Positions 25,586 through 34,388 of a stretch of 64,000 nt of DNA are shown piece after piece. The notes below the pieces were generated by a model that had not been told where the DNA came from, made no database searches, and saw only the letters and a list, made by a program, of their open reading frames with translations. Location: the NCBI GenBank assembly GCA_963721105.1, contig CAVRHY010000008.1, forward strand, positions 1-64,000, read 5' to 3'. Made by a program: the position numbers and the translations under genes. Numbering within the stretch: the first letter of the stretch is position 1; every line of letters starts with the position of its first letter. This DNA is from Thermohalobaculum sp963721105 (GTDB taxonomy: Bacteria; Pseudomonadota; Alphaproteobacteria; Rhodobacterales; Rhodobacteraceae).

Positions 25586-26542
25586 ATGAGGGTCGGCTTC
25601 ATCGGGCTCGGCAATGTCGGGGGCAAGCTGGCCGCGTCGCTGCTGCGCAACGGCCACGCGCTGACGGTGCGCGACCTCGACCGGGCGGCGGCAACGCCGC
25701 TGCTGGACAGGGGCGCCCGCTGGGCCGACAGCCCGGCCGAGCTGGCAGCGGACGTCGACATGGTCATCACCTGCCTGCCCTCGCCGGCGGCATCGGCCGA
25801 GGTGATGGATGCGCCCGACGGCGTGCTCGCCGGCATCCGCCGGGGCGCGATCTGGGCCGAGATGTCGACGACCGACCCCGCCGAGGTGCGCAGGCTGGGC
25901 GCGCTGGTCGAATGGAAGGGCGCCGCGGCGCTCGACTGCCCGGTCTCGGGCGGCGTGCACCGGGCCGCCACGGGCAACATCTCGGTCTTCGTCGGCGGCG
26001 AGCGCGCCACCTTCGAGCGGGCGCTGCCGGTGCTGGGCGCGATCGGGCGGAAGATCCTGCACACCGGGCCGCTCGGCTCGGCCTCGGTGCTGAAGGTGAT
26101 GACGAACTACCTGGCGACGGCGAACCTGGTGACGTTGGTCGAGGCGCTGACGGTGATGAAGGCGGCCGGGCAGGACATGGCCACCACCTTCGAGGCCATC
26201 CGCATCTCGTCCGGCAACTCCTTCGTGCACGAGACCGAGAGCCAGCTGATCCTGAACGGCTCGCGCCAGATCGACTTCACGATGGATCTCGTGCTCAAGG
26301 ACATCGGCCTCTTCCAGGCGCTGGCCGACCAGGCCGGCGTGGCGCTGGAAGTCAACCCGCTGCTGATCGAGATCTTCCGCGACGGCGCCCGGCGCTACGG
26401 CCCGCGCGAGCAGTCGGACCAGATCGTCAGGCGCCTCGAGGAGGCCACGGGCCTGTCGATCACGGCGCCCGGCTTCCCGGCGGCGCTGGTCGACGACGAG
26501 CCCGAGGCGCCCGGCGAAGAAGTCACGCCGCCGCGCGCCTGA
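25586..26542 (+). CDS. NAD(P)-dependent beta-hydroxyacid dehydrogenase (3-hydroxyisobutyrate dehydrogenase family)
   Basis: The 318-aa protein starts with the dinucleotide-binding GFIGLGNVGGKLAASL and has the substrate loop DCPVSGGVHRAATG. The catalytic lysine lies in VLKVMTNYLATANLV. It oxidises or reduces a beta-hydroxyacid such as 3-hydroxyisobutyrate, tartronate semialdehyde or a similar compound; the specificity is not readable. The C-terminal tail after residue 295 is acidic and proline-rich. Its TGA overlaps the ATG of the rhomboid gene by one base. Confidence 0.86.
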   Translation: MRVGFIGLGNVGGKLAASLLRNGHALTVRDLDRAAATPLLDRGARWADSPAELAADVDMVITCLPSPAASAEVMDAPDGVLAGIRRGAIWAEMSTTDPAEVRRLGALVEWKGAAALDCPVSGGVHRAATGNISVFVGGERATFERALPVLGAIGRKILHTGPLGSASVLKVMTNYLATANLVTLVEALTVMKAAGQDMATTFEAIRISSGNSFVHETESQLILNGSRQIDFTMDLVLKDIGLFQALADQAGVALEVNPLLIEIFRDGARRYGPREQSDQIVRRLEEATGLSITAPGFPAALVDDEPEAPGEEVTPPRA

Positions 26543-27150
26543 TGCGGGAGCAGGTTCATCCGGTCGTCTGGGGGATCGTTGCCCTGCTGCTCGCCATCGA
26601 GGCGGTCTTCCAGGCCGGCGATCTCGGGCTGATCCGGGCATTGCGCGAGCCAGCCTACCTGCTGGCGGTCGGCGCCATCCCGCCCTCGGCGGCGCTGCAC
26701 GTACCGGGCGCGCTGCCCTGGTTCCTCGGCGGGCTCGTCGGCCACGCGCTGCTGCACGCCGGCTGGATGCACGTGATATTCAACTCGGTCGGCCTGCTCT
26801 GCCTTGGCCATGTCGTGCAGGCGCAGGCCGGCACGCGCGCCTTCCTCGGCACGATGTTGCTGACCGCGGTGGCCGGCGCCGTCGTCTTCCTGCTGCTGGC
26901 GCCGGCGAACAGCATGATGGTCGGCGCCTCGGGCGCGGTCTTCGGACTGCTCGGCGTCGTGCTGCGCTGGCGCGCCAGGCCCATCGCGCTCTGGCGCGTG
27001 CTGGTGGTGCTGGCGGCGATCAGCCTGCCGGCGGGGCTGGTGTTCGGCGAAGCGGTCGCCTGGCAGGCGCATCTTGGCGGCTTCCTGGCCGGCTGGCTGC
27101 TGGGCGGCGTGCTGCCGGTGCGCCGACGCATCATCCACCCGCTGATGTGA
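26542..27150 (+). CDS. Rhomboid-family intramembrane serine protease
   Basis: The 202-aa polytopic protein has the rhomboid catalytic dyad: S130 in GASGAVFGLLG and H177 in WQAHLGGFLAG. The HALLHAGWMHVIFNS motif provides the conserved histidines and the oxyanion asparagine. About six membrane helices are visible. Rhomboids cleave transmembrane substrates within the bilayer. Translation is coupled to the upstream dehydrogenase by a TGATG overlap, although a functional link is not obvious. Confidence 0.87.
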   Translation: MREQVHPVVWGIVALLLAIEAVFQAGDLGLIRALREPAYLLAVGAIPPSAALHVPGALPWFLGGLVGHALLHAGWMHVIFNSVGLLCLGHVVQAQAGTRAFLGTMLLTAVAGAVVFLLLAPANSMMVGASGAVFGLLGVVLRWRARPIALWRVLVVLAAISLPAGLVFGEAVAWQAHLGGFLAGWLLGGVLPVRRRIIHPLM

Positions 27151-27229
27151 GGCAGGCCCGGGCGCGGGTCGCGGCGGGGCGCGGCGCTCACCCCATTGCC
27201 TCCGGCGCGGGCCTGCGCTAGCCGGGCGC

Positions 27230-28021
27230 ATGCCTGTTCGCCTCTCCCATCTGGAACACGCCGCCGACGGCGCCGAGACCGCGCCGCCGCTGGTCATCGC
27301 GCACGGCCTGTTCGGCTCGGCGCGCAACTTCAACACGCTGGGGCGAAAGCTCGCCGCCGGCCGGCGCGTCGTCATGCTCGACATGCGCAACCACGGCGCC
27401 AGCCCGTGGGACGACGCCATGGACTACCCGGCGATGGCCGGCGACCTGGCCGAGGCGGTCGAGCGGCTGGCCGGCGGCCGCGCCGTCGTCATGGGCCACT
27501 CGATGGGCGGCAAGGCGGCGATGGCGCTGGCGCTGACGCGGCCGGAGCTGGTCGAGGCGCTGATCGTCGCCGACATCGCGCCCGTCGCCTATCCGCACAC
27601 GCACCTGCCCTACGTGCAGGCGATGCGCGCCGCCGACCTGTCGGGCGTCACGCGGCGCTCCGACGTCGATCCCATGCTGGCCGACGCGGTGCCCGACCCG
27701 ATGCTGCGCTCGTTCCTGCTGCAGAACCTGCTGATCGAGGACGGCCGCGCCCGCTGGCGCTTCAACCTCGAGGCGATGGAGCGCGAGATGCCGCGCCTGA
27801 CCGGGTGGCCGGATAGCTGGCCGCACGCCCGCTATGACGGCCCGGCACTGTTCCTGCACGGCAGCGAGTCGCCCTATGTGCCGGAGGACAGCCGCCCGGT
27901 GATCGAGGCGCTGTTCCCGAACGCCGAGATGCAGTCGATCGAGGGCGCCGGCCACTGGCTGCACGCCGAGAAGCCGGGCGAGTTCGCCGCCGCCGTGCTC
28001 GACTGGCTGGCGCGCCTCTGA
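27230..28021 (+). CDS. Alpha/beta hydrolase, YbfF-like esterase
   Basis: The 263-aa protein has an alpha/beta-hydrolase fold with the oxyanion region VIAHGLFGSARNFNTLG and the nucleophile elbow GHSMGG. LDMRNHGASPW is typical of YbfF and related acyl-CoA or carboxyl esterases, and the final histidine lies in GAGHWLHAEKPGEF. The physiological ester is unknown. It lies alone, 79 bases after the rhomboid gene. Confidence 0.86.
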   Translation: MPVRLSHLEHAADGAETAPPLVIAHGLFGSARNFNTLGRKLAAGRRVVMLDMRNHGASPWDDAMDYPAMAGDLAEAVERLAGGRAVVMGHSMGGKAAMALALTRPELVEALIVADIAPVAYPHTHLPYVQAMRAADLSGVTRRSDVDPMLADAVPDPMLRSFLLQNLLIEDGRARWRFNLEAMEREMPRLTGWPDSWPHARYDGPALFLHGSESPYVPEDSRPVIEALFPNAEMQSIEGAGHWLHAEKPGEFAAAVLDWLARL

Positions 28022-28318
28022 GCGCACCCGCCGGCGCGATGAAATGCGCAAGCCCGGCCGCTTCCATACGGACGCCCTTGCACAGCGGGCGCCCTTGCAA
28101 GCGGGCGCAGGCGGACGCAGCGGCTGGCCACCCGGACGGCCGCGGGGCGGGCACCGCCGCACCGACAACCGCCCTCCGGTTGAATCCGACCGTCCAGGAG
28201 AGGCACAGCAAGGCCGGCGCCGCCCGCACCGCCATGGGGGCGTGCCGACCGCGACGTCATGGCGGTGCGCAAATCGGCGTGAGCGATGGCGATCCGGCCC
28301 GGCGGCCCGTGCGCGCGG
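28022..28318. other. Non-coding stretch with an imperfect tandem duplication
   Basis: No gene is recognised. GCCCTTGCACAGCGGGC (28074-28090) is followed directly by GCCCTTGCAAGCGGGC (28091-28106), an imperfect tandem copy. Nothing else is notable. Confidence 0.4.
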
Positions 28319-28612
28319 TCAGCCCTCGCCCGGCGCGCGCGCCCGCACCGAGACGGTCTTGACGACGCGCGTGGTCGTTTCCTTCCAGTAGCGCGGGTCG
28401 TCGGCGATCTCGGCGGGCAGGGCGGCGCGGTCCAGCGTCCGGCGGCGTTGCTCGACGACCTCGACGCGCCAGTCCTCGCCGGCCTCGGCGCCGCCATCCG
28501 CCAGCACCTGCTCGCGCAGCGCCGCCTCGCGCGCCCGCAGCCGCTTCAGCTCGCCGCGCACGAGTTCCAGCTCGTCCGCCGGCGCCATGTTGGGGCTTCT
28601 GCCGTCCGCCAT
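28319..28612 (-). CDS. Small coiled-coil protein, unrecognised
   Basis: The 97-aa frame has a heptad-like helix (ELELVRGELKRLRAREAALREQVL) and a charged C-terminal part ending ADDPRYWKETTTRVVKTVSV. It looks like a real, soluble, dimerising small protein, but no family is recognised. ATG at 28612 is the first start that gives a coherent helix; an ATG nine codons downstream is possible. It is divergent from the PNPOx-like gene. Confidence 0.55.
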   Translation of the reverse strand: MADGRSPNMAPADELELVRGELKRLRAREAALREQVLADGGAEAGEDWRVEVVEQRRRTLDRAALPAEIADDPRYWKETTTRVVKTVSVRARAPGEG

Positions 28613-28764
28613 CGCCGCTCTCCCGCGCCGGCCACCGCTTCGGGGCGATTCTGTCCGATGCTGCGCCGCAGCGCAAGGCCGGCGGCGGCCTTTCCGCGCG
28701 CCCCGGAACCCGAGCCGGCCCCAGGGAGTCATTGACCCGAGTTCGAATCCCAACGGAGGACCCG

Positions 28765-29250
28765 ATGACCGACGAACGCGAGAAGTTCTGGGACCTGATC
28801 GAGGACCACCACGCCTGCATGCTGGTTTCGCACGGCCCTGGCGGCGCGCTGCACGCCCGGCCGATGCACGCGATCGCCGAGCGCGACGCCCGCGAAATCC
28901 TCTTCTACACCGCGGCCGAGGCCGGCAAGGCGCACGAGATCGCCCTCTCGAACGAGGTCTGCCTGACCTTCATGTCGCACAAGAGGAACGAGTTCATCGC
29001 CGTCCAGGGCACGGCCGAGCTGACCCGCGACAAGGCGCTGATCGAGAAGCACTGGAACAGCATGGTCAAGGCCTGGTTCCCCGAGGGCAAGGACGACCCG
29101 AACGTCGCCATGATCCGCGTGCACGTACGCTCCGGCGAGTACTGGGACGCCAGTTCCTCGGACATCGCCAACATGCTGCGCATGATGACGGCCGCCGCCA
29201 CCGGCAAGCGTCCCGACATGGGCGAGAACAAGTCGGTGCGGTTCGGCTGA
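28765..29250 (+). CDS. Pyridoxamine 5'-phosphate oxidase-like flavin-binding protein
   Basis: The 161-aa protein has the split-barrel fold of the general stress protein 26 / PNPOx-like group: MTDEREKFWDLIEDHHACMLV, ARPMHAIAERDAREILFYT, VCLTFMSHKRNEFIAVQGTAEL and MVKAWFPEGKDDPNVAMIRV. Members bind FMN, F420 or heme and act in stress responses; the ligand cannot be told. GGAGGA six bases before the ATG at 28765 fixes the start. Confidence 0.82.
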   Translation: MTDEREKFWDLIEDHHACMLVSHGPGGALHARPMHAIAERDAREILFYTAAEAGKAHEIALSNEVCLTFMSHKRNEFIAVQGTAELTRDKALIEKHWNSMVKAWFPEGKDDPNVAMIRVHVRSGEYWDASSSDIANMLRMMTAAATGKRPDMGENKSVRFG

Positions 29251-29301
29251 CCGGCATCGCGGGCGCGCGGGCGAGACGCGCCGCGAACCCGCGCAACCCC
29301 G

Positions 29302-29326
29302 TGGGGTGGGCCCCTGGCCCACCCCA
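29302..29326. repeat. REP-type palindrome
   Basis: TGGGGTGGGCC, three bases, then GGCCCACCCCA is a perfect 11-bp stem between two convergent genes. Its GGGTGGGCC core matches the RAYT-associated REP family. Confidence 0.7.
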
Positions 29327-29334
29327 TTCGCGTC

Positions 29335-30009
29335 TCAGGCGCGCAGCAACGCCCGGCGCGGCAGCGGCGTGACGCAGCGCCCGGTCAGGAACGCAGTCGC
29401 GTCGTCCCCCATCAGCCCGTCGAACGCCGCGTCGCGGATGTCCAGCCCGCCGGTATAGGTGCCGAAGGCCGGCAGGATCAGCCGCCGCGCGTCGGCCAGG
29501 AAGCAGGGCCGGGCGATCGGCTGGCCGCGCAGGCAGAGCCGCGCCTTGGGGTGATAATGGGCGCTGACCTCGCCCCGGGCCGCCGGATCCGCGATATGCC
29601 GGAACACCAGCGACCCCTCGCGCCATTCGTCGCGATGCGTGCCGGGCAGGGATGGCGGCGCCGGGTCGTGGTTGCCGGCGATCCAGACCAGCCGCCGCCC
29701 GGCCGCCAGCGCCGCCAGCTGCGCCTCGACGCCGGGCGCCAGCCCGTCCACCGCCGCCATGTCGTCGAAGCTGTCGCCCAGCAGGACCAGCGTGCGCGGG
29801 CGCAGCCGCGCCACCTCCGCTCCCAGCCGGTCCAGCGTGTCCGTCGTCTCGTAGGGCGGCAGCAGCCCGCCGCCGCGCCGCGCCAGCCGCTCGGCCCGGC
29901 CGAGATGCAGGTCGCCCGCCGCCATCAGCCCGGCGTCCTGCCACCAGAGCACGCCCGACGGCAGCAGTGACAGCCGGGCTCCGGCCAGCGAAAGCGGGTG
30001 CGCGTTCAT
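29335..30009 (-). CDS. pdeM: Ligase-associated DNA damage response endonuclease PdeM
   Basis: The 224-aa metallophosphoesterase has the motifs GDLHLGRAERLARRGG, LLGDSFDD and AGNHDP. The HYHPKARLCLRG segment and the short C-terminal LPRRALLRA are typical of PdeM. In many bacteria pdeM stands with an Lhr-like ligase-associated helicase, an ATP-dependent ligase and an exonuclease in a repair cassette. None of those partners is next to it here, so it is an orphan copy or the cassette is split. Confidence 0.82.
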   Translation of the reverse strand: MNAHPLSLAGARLSLLPSGVLWWQDAGLMAAGDLHLGRAERLARRGGGLLPPYETTDTLDRLGAEVARLRPRTLVLLGDSFDDMAAVDGLAPGVEAQLAALAAGRRLVWIAGNHDPAPPSLPGTHRDEWREGSLVFRHIADPAARGEVSAHYHPKARLCLRGQPIARPCFLADARRLILPAFGTYTGGLDIRDAAFDGLMGDDATAFLTGRCVTPLPRRALLRA

Positions 30010-30090
30010 GGGATGTTCTTACGCAGGCCCCGGCCGCGCGGGAAGGAAAATCTGGCCCGCGCGACAGCCGGTCACCGACCCTGACCGGCC

Positions 30091-30109
30091 GCCGGGCGCG
30101 GAGCCCGGC
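30091..30109. terminator. 7-bp GC hairpin 3' of the cyclopropane synthase gene
   Basis: GCCGGGC, five bases, then GCCCGGC pairs perfectly 23 bases after the minus-strand stop of the cfa-like gene. There is no T-run. Confidence 0.35.
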
Positions 30110-30131
30110 CGCGGCGGCGGGGTGGCTCCGG

Positions 30132-31412
30132 TCAGGCCGGCGGCGCCGCGCCCAGCGCGCGCGACGCCGAGCAGGCGATCTCGCCGACCTCCATCTCGCG
30201 GGCGCGCAGCGCCGCCTTGGTCTCGGCGATGTAGTCGCGGGTCAGCGGCATCGAATCCCGGTCCCGGCCGAGCTGGTACTGGAACACCATCGAGCTGCCA
30301 TGCGTGAACGACAGCTCGCAGCCGCTCAGATAGACCTCCCACATGCGGGCAAAGCGCTCGTCGTACATCTCGACGACCTGGTCGCGCACCGCCATGAACC
30401 GGTGGCGCCATTGCTCGATCGTGCGGGCGTAGTGCAGGCGCCAGATCTCGATGTCCAGCGACCACAGGCCCGAGCGCTCGACCGCGGCGGTGGCCTCGGA
30501 CAGGGACGGCGAGTAGCCGCCGGGAAAGATGTACTTGCGCAGGAAGACGCTGGTCGCCCCCGGCCCGTGCCGGGTCGAGATCGAGTGGATCAGCGCCACC
30601 CCGTTCGGCGCCAGGCAGTCGCGCACCTTGGTGAAATAGGTCGGCAGGAAGCCCGTCCCGACATGCTCGAGCATGCCGACCGAGACGACGCGATCATAGG
30701 TCTCGGCGACCTCGCGATAGTCCTGCAGGCGAAAGTCGATCCTGTCCGAAAGGCCCAGGATCTCGGCCCGCCGGCGCGCCACGTCCAGCTGGCGCTCGGC
30801 CAGCGTGATGCCGGTGACGTGCACGTCGCAGACGGCAGCCAGGTACAGCGCCATGCCGCCCCAGCCGCAGCCGATGTCCAGCACCCGCATGCCGGGCTGC
30901 AGCCCCAGCTTGGCGGCGATGTGGCGCTTCTTCGCGGCCTGCGCCTCCTCCAGCGTCTCGACGCCGTCCTCCCAGTAGCCGCACGAGTACTGCAGGTCCG
31001 AATCCAGCCACAGCCGGTAGAAGTCGTTGCCGAGGTCGTAATGGTGCGCCGCGTTGCGGCGCGCCCGCGTCATCGGGTTGTGCTGCAGAAAGCGCCGGCC
31101 GCGCCGGGCCGCCTCGTGCCAGAACATCTGGCTGGGGGTCCTGTCAAATCGCTGGCGGTTCGAGAAGAACAGCGTGATGAAGTCGTGGATCGAGCCCTTC
31201 TCGATCAGCATCCCGCCGTCCATCATCGCCTCGGGGGCGCGCAGCTCGGGATAGAGCGCGATCTTCCAGTCCAGCGCCGGGTCGGTGATGCGGATGGTCA
31301 CGTCCGGCCCGGGCTCGTGGCCGCCGAAATGGCCGACATAGCCGTCTGGCCCGCGCAACTCGAGCGTGCCGGAGCGCACCGCCCGGCTGAAGATCTTTGG
31401 CAGGAACCGCAT
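30132..31412 (-). CDS. Cyclopropane-fatty-acyl-phospholipid synthase family protein
   Basis: The 426-aa SAM-dependent methyltransferase has an N-terminal lipid-binding domain and a CFA-type catalytic core. That core holds NAAHHYDLGNDFYRLWLD, YSCGYWEDGVETLEEAQ, the SAM site VLDIGCGWGGMALYLA, SVGMLEHVG and YIFPGGYSPSLSE. Family members add a methylene bridge to unsaturated fatty acids in membrane phospholipids. GGGGAG precedes the ATG at 31412; a GTG one codon earlier also exists. Cfa itself is slightly shorter (about 380 aa), so a related fatty-acid methylase is possible. Confidence 0.85.
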   Translation of the reverse strand: MRFLPKIFSRAVRSGTLELRGPDGYVGHFGGHEPGPDVTIRITDPALDWKIALYPELRAPEAMMDGGMLIEKGSIHDFITLFFSNRQRFDRTPSQMFWHEAARRGRRFLQHNPMTRARRNAAHHYDLGNDFYRLWLDSDLQYSCGYWEDGVETLEEAQAAKKRHIAAKLGLQPGMRVLDIGCGWGGMALYLAAVCDVHVTGITLAERQLDVARRRAEILGLSDRIDFRLQDYREVAETYDRVVSVGMLEHVGTGFLPTYFTKVRDCLAPNGVALIHSISTRHGPGATSVFLRKYIFPGGYSPSLSEATAAVERSGLWSLDIEIWRLHYARTIEQWRHRFMAVRDQVVEMYDERFARMWEVYLSGCELSFTHGSSMVFQYQLGRDRDSMPLTRDYIAETKAALRAREMEVGEIACSASRALGAAPPA

Positions 31413-31512
31413 CACTCACTCCCCTTGCCGCGGCATGCCACCATGCGGCAAGTCGAGTGCGCCGTTTGGTCGTCTGCACCGGCCGCGTCTGGCCGGTGCG
31501 CCATGCATTGCG

Positions 31513-32920
31513 TCACATCAGGTCCCGAACGTCCGTCAGGCGGCCGGTGATCGCCGCCGCCGCCGCCATGGCCGGGCTGACCAGGTGGGTGCGCCCGCCC
31601 TTGCCCTGCCGGCCCTCGAAATTGCGGTTCGAGGTCGAGGCGCAGCGCTCGCCGGCGCTCAGCTGGTCCGGGTTCATGCCCAGGCACATCGAGCAGCCGG
31701 CCAGGCGGAAGTCGAAGCCCGCCTCGGTCAGTTTCTGCAGCAGCCCTTCCTCCTCGGCCTGCTTGCGCACCAGGCCCGAGCCGGGGACGATCATCGCCCG
31801 CAGCCCTTCCTTGACCTTGCGGCCCTCCATCACCTGCGCCACGGCGCGCAGGTCCTCGATGCGGCCGTTGGTGCACGAGCCGATGAAGACCGTGTCGATC
31901 TCGATGGCGTCCAGCGGCGTGCCGGGCGTCAGGCCCATGTATTTCAGCGAGCGCGCCGCCGCGGCCTGCTTGCCGGCGTCGGCAAAGCTCGCCGGGTCGG
32001 GCACCGTGCCGGTGATCGGCAGCACGTCCTCGGGGCTGGTGCCCCAGGTGACGACGGGCACGATCTCGGAGGCGTCGATGGTCACGACCTTGTCGTAATG
32101 CGCGCCCTCGTCGGACCGCAGCGTGCGCCAGTGCGCGACGGCCTTGTCCCACATCGCGCCCTGCGGCGCGCTGGGACGGCCCTCGAGATAGGCGAAGGTC
32201 GTCTCGTCCGGCGCCACCAGGCCGGCGCGGGCGCCGCCCTCGATCGCCATGTTGCAGAGCGTCATGCGGCCTTCCATCGACAGGCCGCGGATCGCCTCGC
32301 CGGTGTACTCGATGACATGGCCGGTGCCGCCGGCGGTGCCGGTCTTGCCGATGACCGTCAGCGTGATGTCCTTGGCGGTGACGCCGGGATGCAGCGCGCC
32401 GGTCACCTCGACCTTCATGTTCTTCGATTTCTTCTGGATCAGCGTCTGCGTCGCCAGCACGTGCTCGACCTCGGAAGTCCCGATGCCGTGCGCCAACGCG
32501 CCGAAGGCGCCGTGCGTTGCCGTGTGGCTGTCGCCGCAGACGATGGTCATGCCGGGCTGGGTCATGCCCTGCTCGGGGCCGATGATGTGGACGATGCCCT
32601 TGGCGGACGTCGTCGATGTCGTACATCTCGATGCCGAACTCGGCGCAGTTCTCGCGCAGCGCCTCGACCTGGGTGCGGCTCTCCTCGTCAAGGATGGTCG
32701 TGAGGCGGTCCATCGTGGTGGCGATGTTGTGGTCGGGCACCGCGATCGTCGCCTCGGGCGCGCGCACGCGGCGCCCGGCCAGGCGCAGCCCCTCGAAGGC
32801 CTGCGGGCTGGTGACCTCGTGGACGAGGTGGCGGTCGATGTACAGCAGGCAGGTGCCGTCATCGGCCTCGTGGACGACGTGGGCGTCCCAGATCTTGTCG
32901 TAGAGCGTCTTGGCGGTCAT
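31513..32920 (-). CDS. leuC: 3-isopropylmalate dehydratase large subunit (frameshifted near 32598)
   Basis: LeuC isomerises isopropylmalate in leucine synthesis with a 4Fe-4S cluster. The cluster ligands are in SCTNGR and CSMCLGMNPD. The start is TAKTLYDKIWDAHVV, and GPEQGMTQPGMTIVCGDSHTATHGAFG is near-perfect for the family. An extra G near 32598 (AAGGGC for AAGGC) moves the frame after IDDVRQG; removing it gives 468 aa, the standard length. The gene is normally needed for prototrophy, which argues that this shift is a sequencing error. leuD is not adjacent. GGGGAG lies before the ATG at 32920. Confidence 0.93.
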
Positions 32921-33186
32921 TTATCGGTCTCCCCGGAGCGAGCTATCCCTAGCGCCGCATGTCCGGACGGGCAAGCGATGGATGCGTGCGCCGATGCGTC
33001 CCCTGTCGATCGACAGGGCGCCGGCCTGCGGCGGGTGAGGGTGCGCGGCTCATATGGTGGTGCGGCTGCGAGTCCACACCCTCGCCCCGACCCTCGCCGG
33101 GGCCACCCGCGCCCGCGCGACGCCGACCATCGCTGCCCGTGGCCGCCGCGCCAGCCAGCCGGCGCGAGAGCGCGCCGGCCCGGCGC

Positions 33187-33612
33187 TCATGGCGCGGGCC
33201 CCGTCGCGCGGCTCATCAGCAGCGCGTCCTCGCGGCCGGCGGGGCCGGCGTAATAGCCGCGCCGGCGGCCGGTCTCGGCAAAGCCGGCGCGGGCGTAGAG
33301 CGCGAGGGCGCCGGCGTTCGCGGCGCCGACCTCGAGGTGCAGGCGGTCGGCGCCGGCCGCGGCCGCCTCGGCCAGGCACCGGTCGAGCAGCGCGCCGCCG
33401 ACGCCCCGGCGCCGCGCCTCGGGCGCGACGGCGAGGGTCAGCAACTCGGCCTCGCCGCCGGCGACGCGCAGCAGGGCGCAGCCGCCGGGCGCCAGCAGCG
33501 CCAGGCAGCCGGGCGCGGCCAGCGTCGCGGCGACGCTGTCGGCGGACCAGCGCTGGCCGGGGTCGTCGAAGGCCGCGGCGAGCAGGCGCGCGATGTCGGC
33601 GCTGTGCGCCAC
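33187..33612 (-). CDS. rimI: Ribosomal-protein-alanine N-acetyltransferase RimI (GNAT)
   Basis: The 141-aa GNAT acetyltransferase has the acetyl-CoA loop VAPEARRRGVGGALLDRCL and the later LHLEVGAANAGALALYARAGFAETGRR segment typical of RimI. It lies 36 bases downstream of tsaB on the same strand, the usual alphaproteobacterial tsaB-rimI pairing. In E. coli RimI acetylates ribosomal protein S18. Confidence 0.87.
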   Translation of the reverse strand: MAHSADIARLLAAAFDDPGQRWSADSVAATLAAPGCLALLAPGGCALLRVAGGEAELLTLAVAPEARRRGVGGALLDRCLAEAAAAGADRLHLEVGAANAGALALYARAGFAETGRRRGYYAGPAGREDALLMSRATGPAP

Positions 33613-33648
33613 CGCCGCCGCGCCTTCCAGCCGCCGGCAGCCGCCGGA

Positions 33649-34296
33649 TCACGCGTCCAGGATCGGCGGCGGCGCCTCGCGCGGCGGCGCCGCGCCCGAG
33701 TCGCGCAGGTAGAGCGGCGCCGGCGGCGTATCGGCCGCGCGCCCGGCCGCCAGCCGCGCGACCACGGCCGCGTCGGCCAGCGCCTCGGGCAGCAGCCCGC
33801 CGGCGCCGATCAGCACCCGGCCGCCCGGCATGGGCGCATCGCCCGCGACCAGCCGCGGCGGCCCCTCGGGCCGCCCCTCGGCGTCGAAATCCTGGGCGTA
33901 TGCCGCGCCCTGCGGTCCCGGCACGACCGCGACCGCAGGGCGCCCGGCAGCCGCCCCGGCCGCCAGCGCCTCGAGCCGGCCGATGCCGATGGCTGGCACG
34001 CCGAGGCCCAGCGCCAGCCCGCGCGCCGCGGCGACGCCGATGCGGATGCCGGTGAACGAGCCGGGGCCCGTGCAGACGCCGATGCGGGTCAGATCGCCGA
34101 AGGACGCGCCGGCCTCGGCCAGCACCGCGTCGATCATCGGCATCAGGTGCTCGGCATGGCCGCGCTGCATGGCGCAAGCCCGGCGGACGACAGGCGCTTC
34201 GGGGCGCGCGCCGTCCACCAGCGCGCCGTCCACCAGCGCGCCGTCCACCAGCGCGACGGCGCACTGCGCGCCGGAGGTGTCGATGCCGAGGATCAT
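33649..34296 (-). CDS. tsaB: tRNA threonylcarbamoyladenosine biosynthesis protein TsaB
   Basis: The 215-aa protein is the partner of TsaD in making t6A37 in tRNA. It starts MILGIDTSGAQCAVAL and has QRGHAEHLMPMIDAVLAEAG and GPGSFTGIRIGVAAARGLA, the TsaB hallmarks. The N-terminal strand region is expanded by three copies of VDGAL encoded by a perfect 15-bp tandem repeat. It lies between nfuA and rimI in one minus-strand row. Confidence 0.92.
   Translation of the reverse strand: MILGIDTSGAQCAVALVDGALVDGALVDGARPEAPVVRRACAMQRGHAEHLMPMIDAVLAEAGASFGDLTRIGVCTGPGSFTGIRIGVAAARGLALGLGVPAIGIGRLEALAAGAAAGRPAVAVVPGPQGAAYAQDFDAEGRPEGPPRLVAGDAPMPGGRVLIGAGGLLPEALADAAVVARLAAGRAADTPPAPLYLRDSGAAPPREAPPPILDA
34209..34253. 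repeat. Three perfect 15-bp tandem repeats inside tsaB
   Basis: The unit CGCCGTCCACCAGCG occurs at 34209, 34224 and 34239 without mismatch. It keeps the tsaB frame and adds VDGAL repeats to the protein. The identity of the copies suggests recent slippage. Confidence 0.9.
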
Positions 34297-34388
34297 GGGT
34301 CCGGCGCCCGCTCGCCCCGCGACGGGGCGAGGCGATGGCTGCGAAACGGGCGGCGGCGCGGGCGCCGCGCACTGCCCGCGCGCCTGCC

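Noticed and set aside
28739..28752. GTTCGAATCCC, like the T-loop of a tRNA
   Set aside because: The flanking bases cannot form the five-base T-stem, and no D-arm, anticodon arm or acceptor stem is found upstream.
34209..34253. CRISPR-like repeats
   Set aside because: The three 15-bp units are directly adjacent with no spacers and lie inside tsaB.
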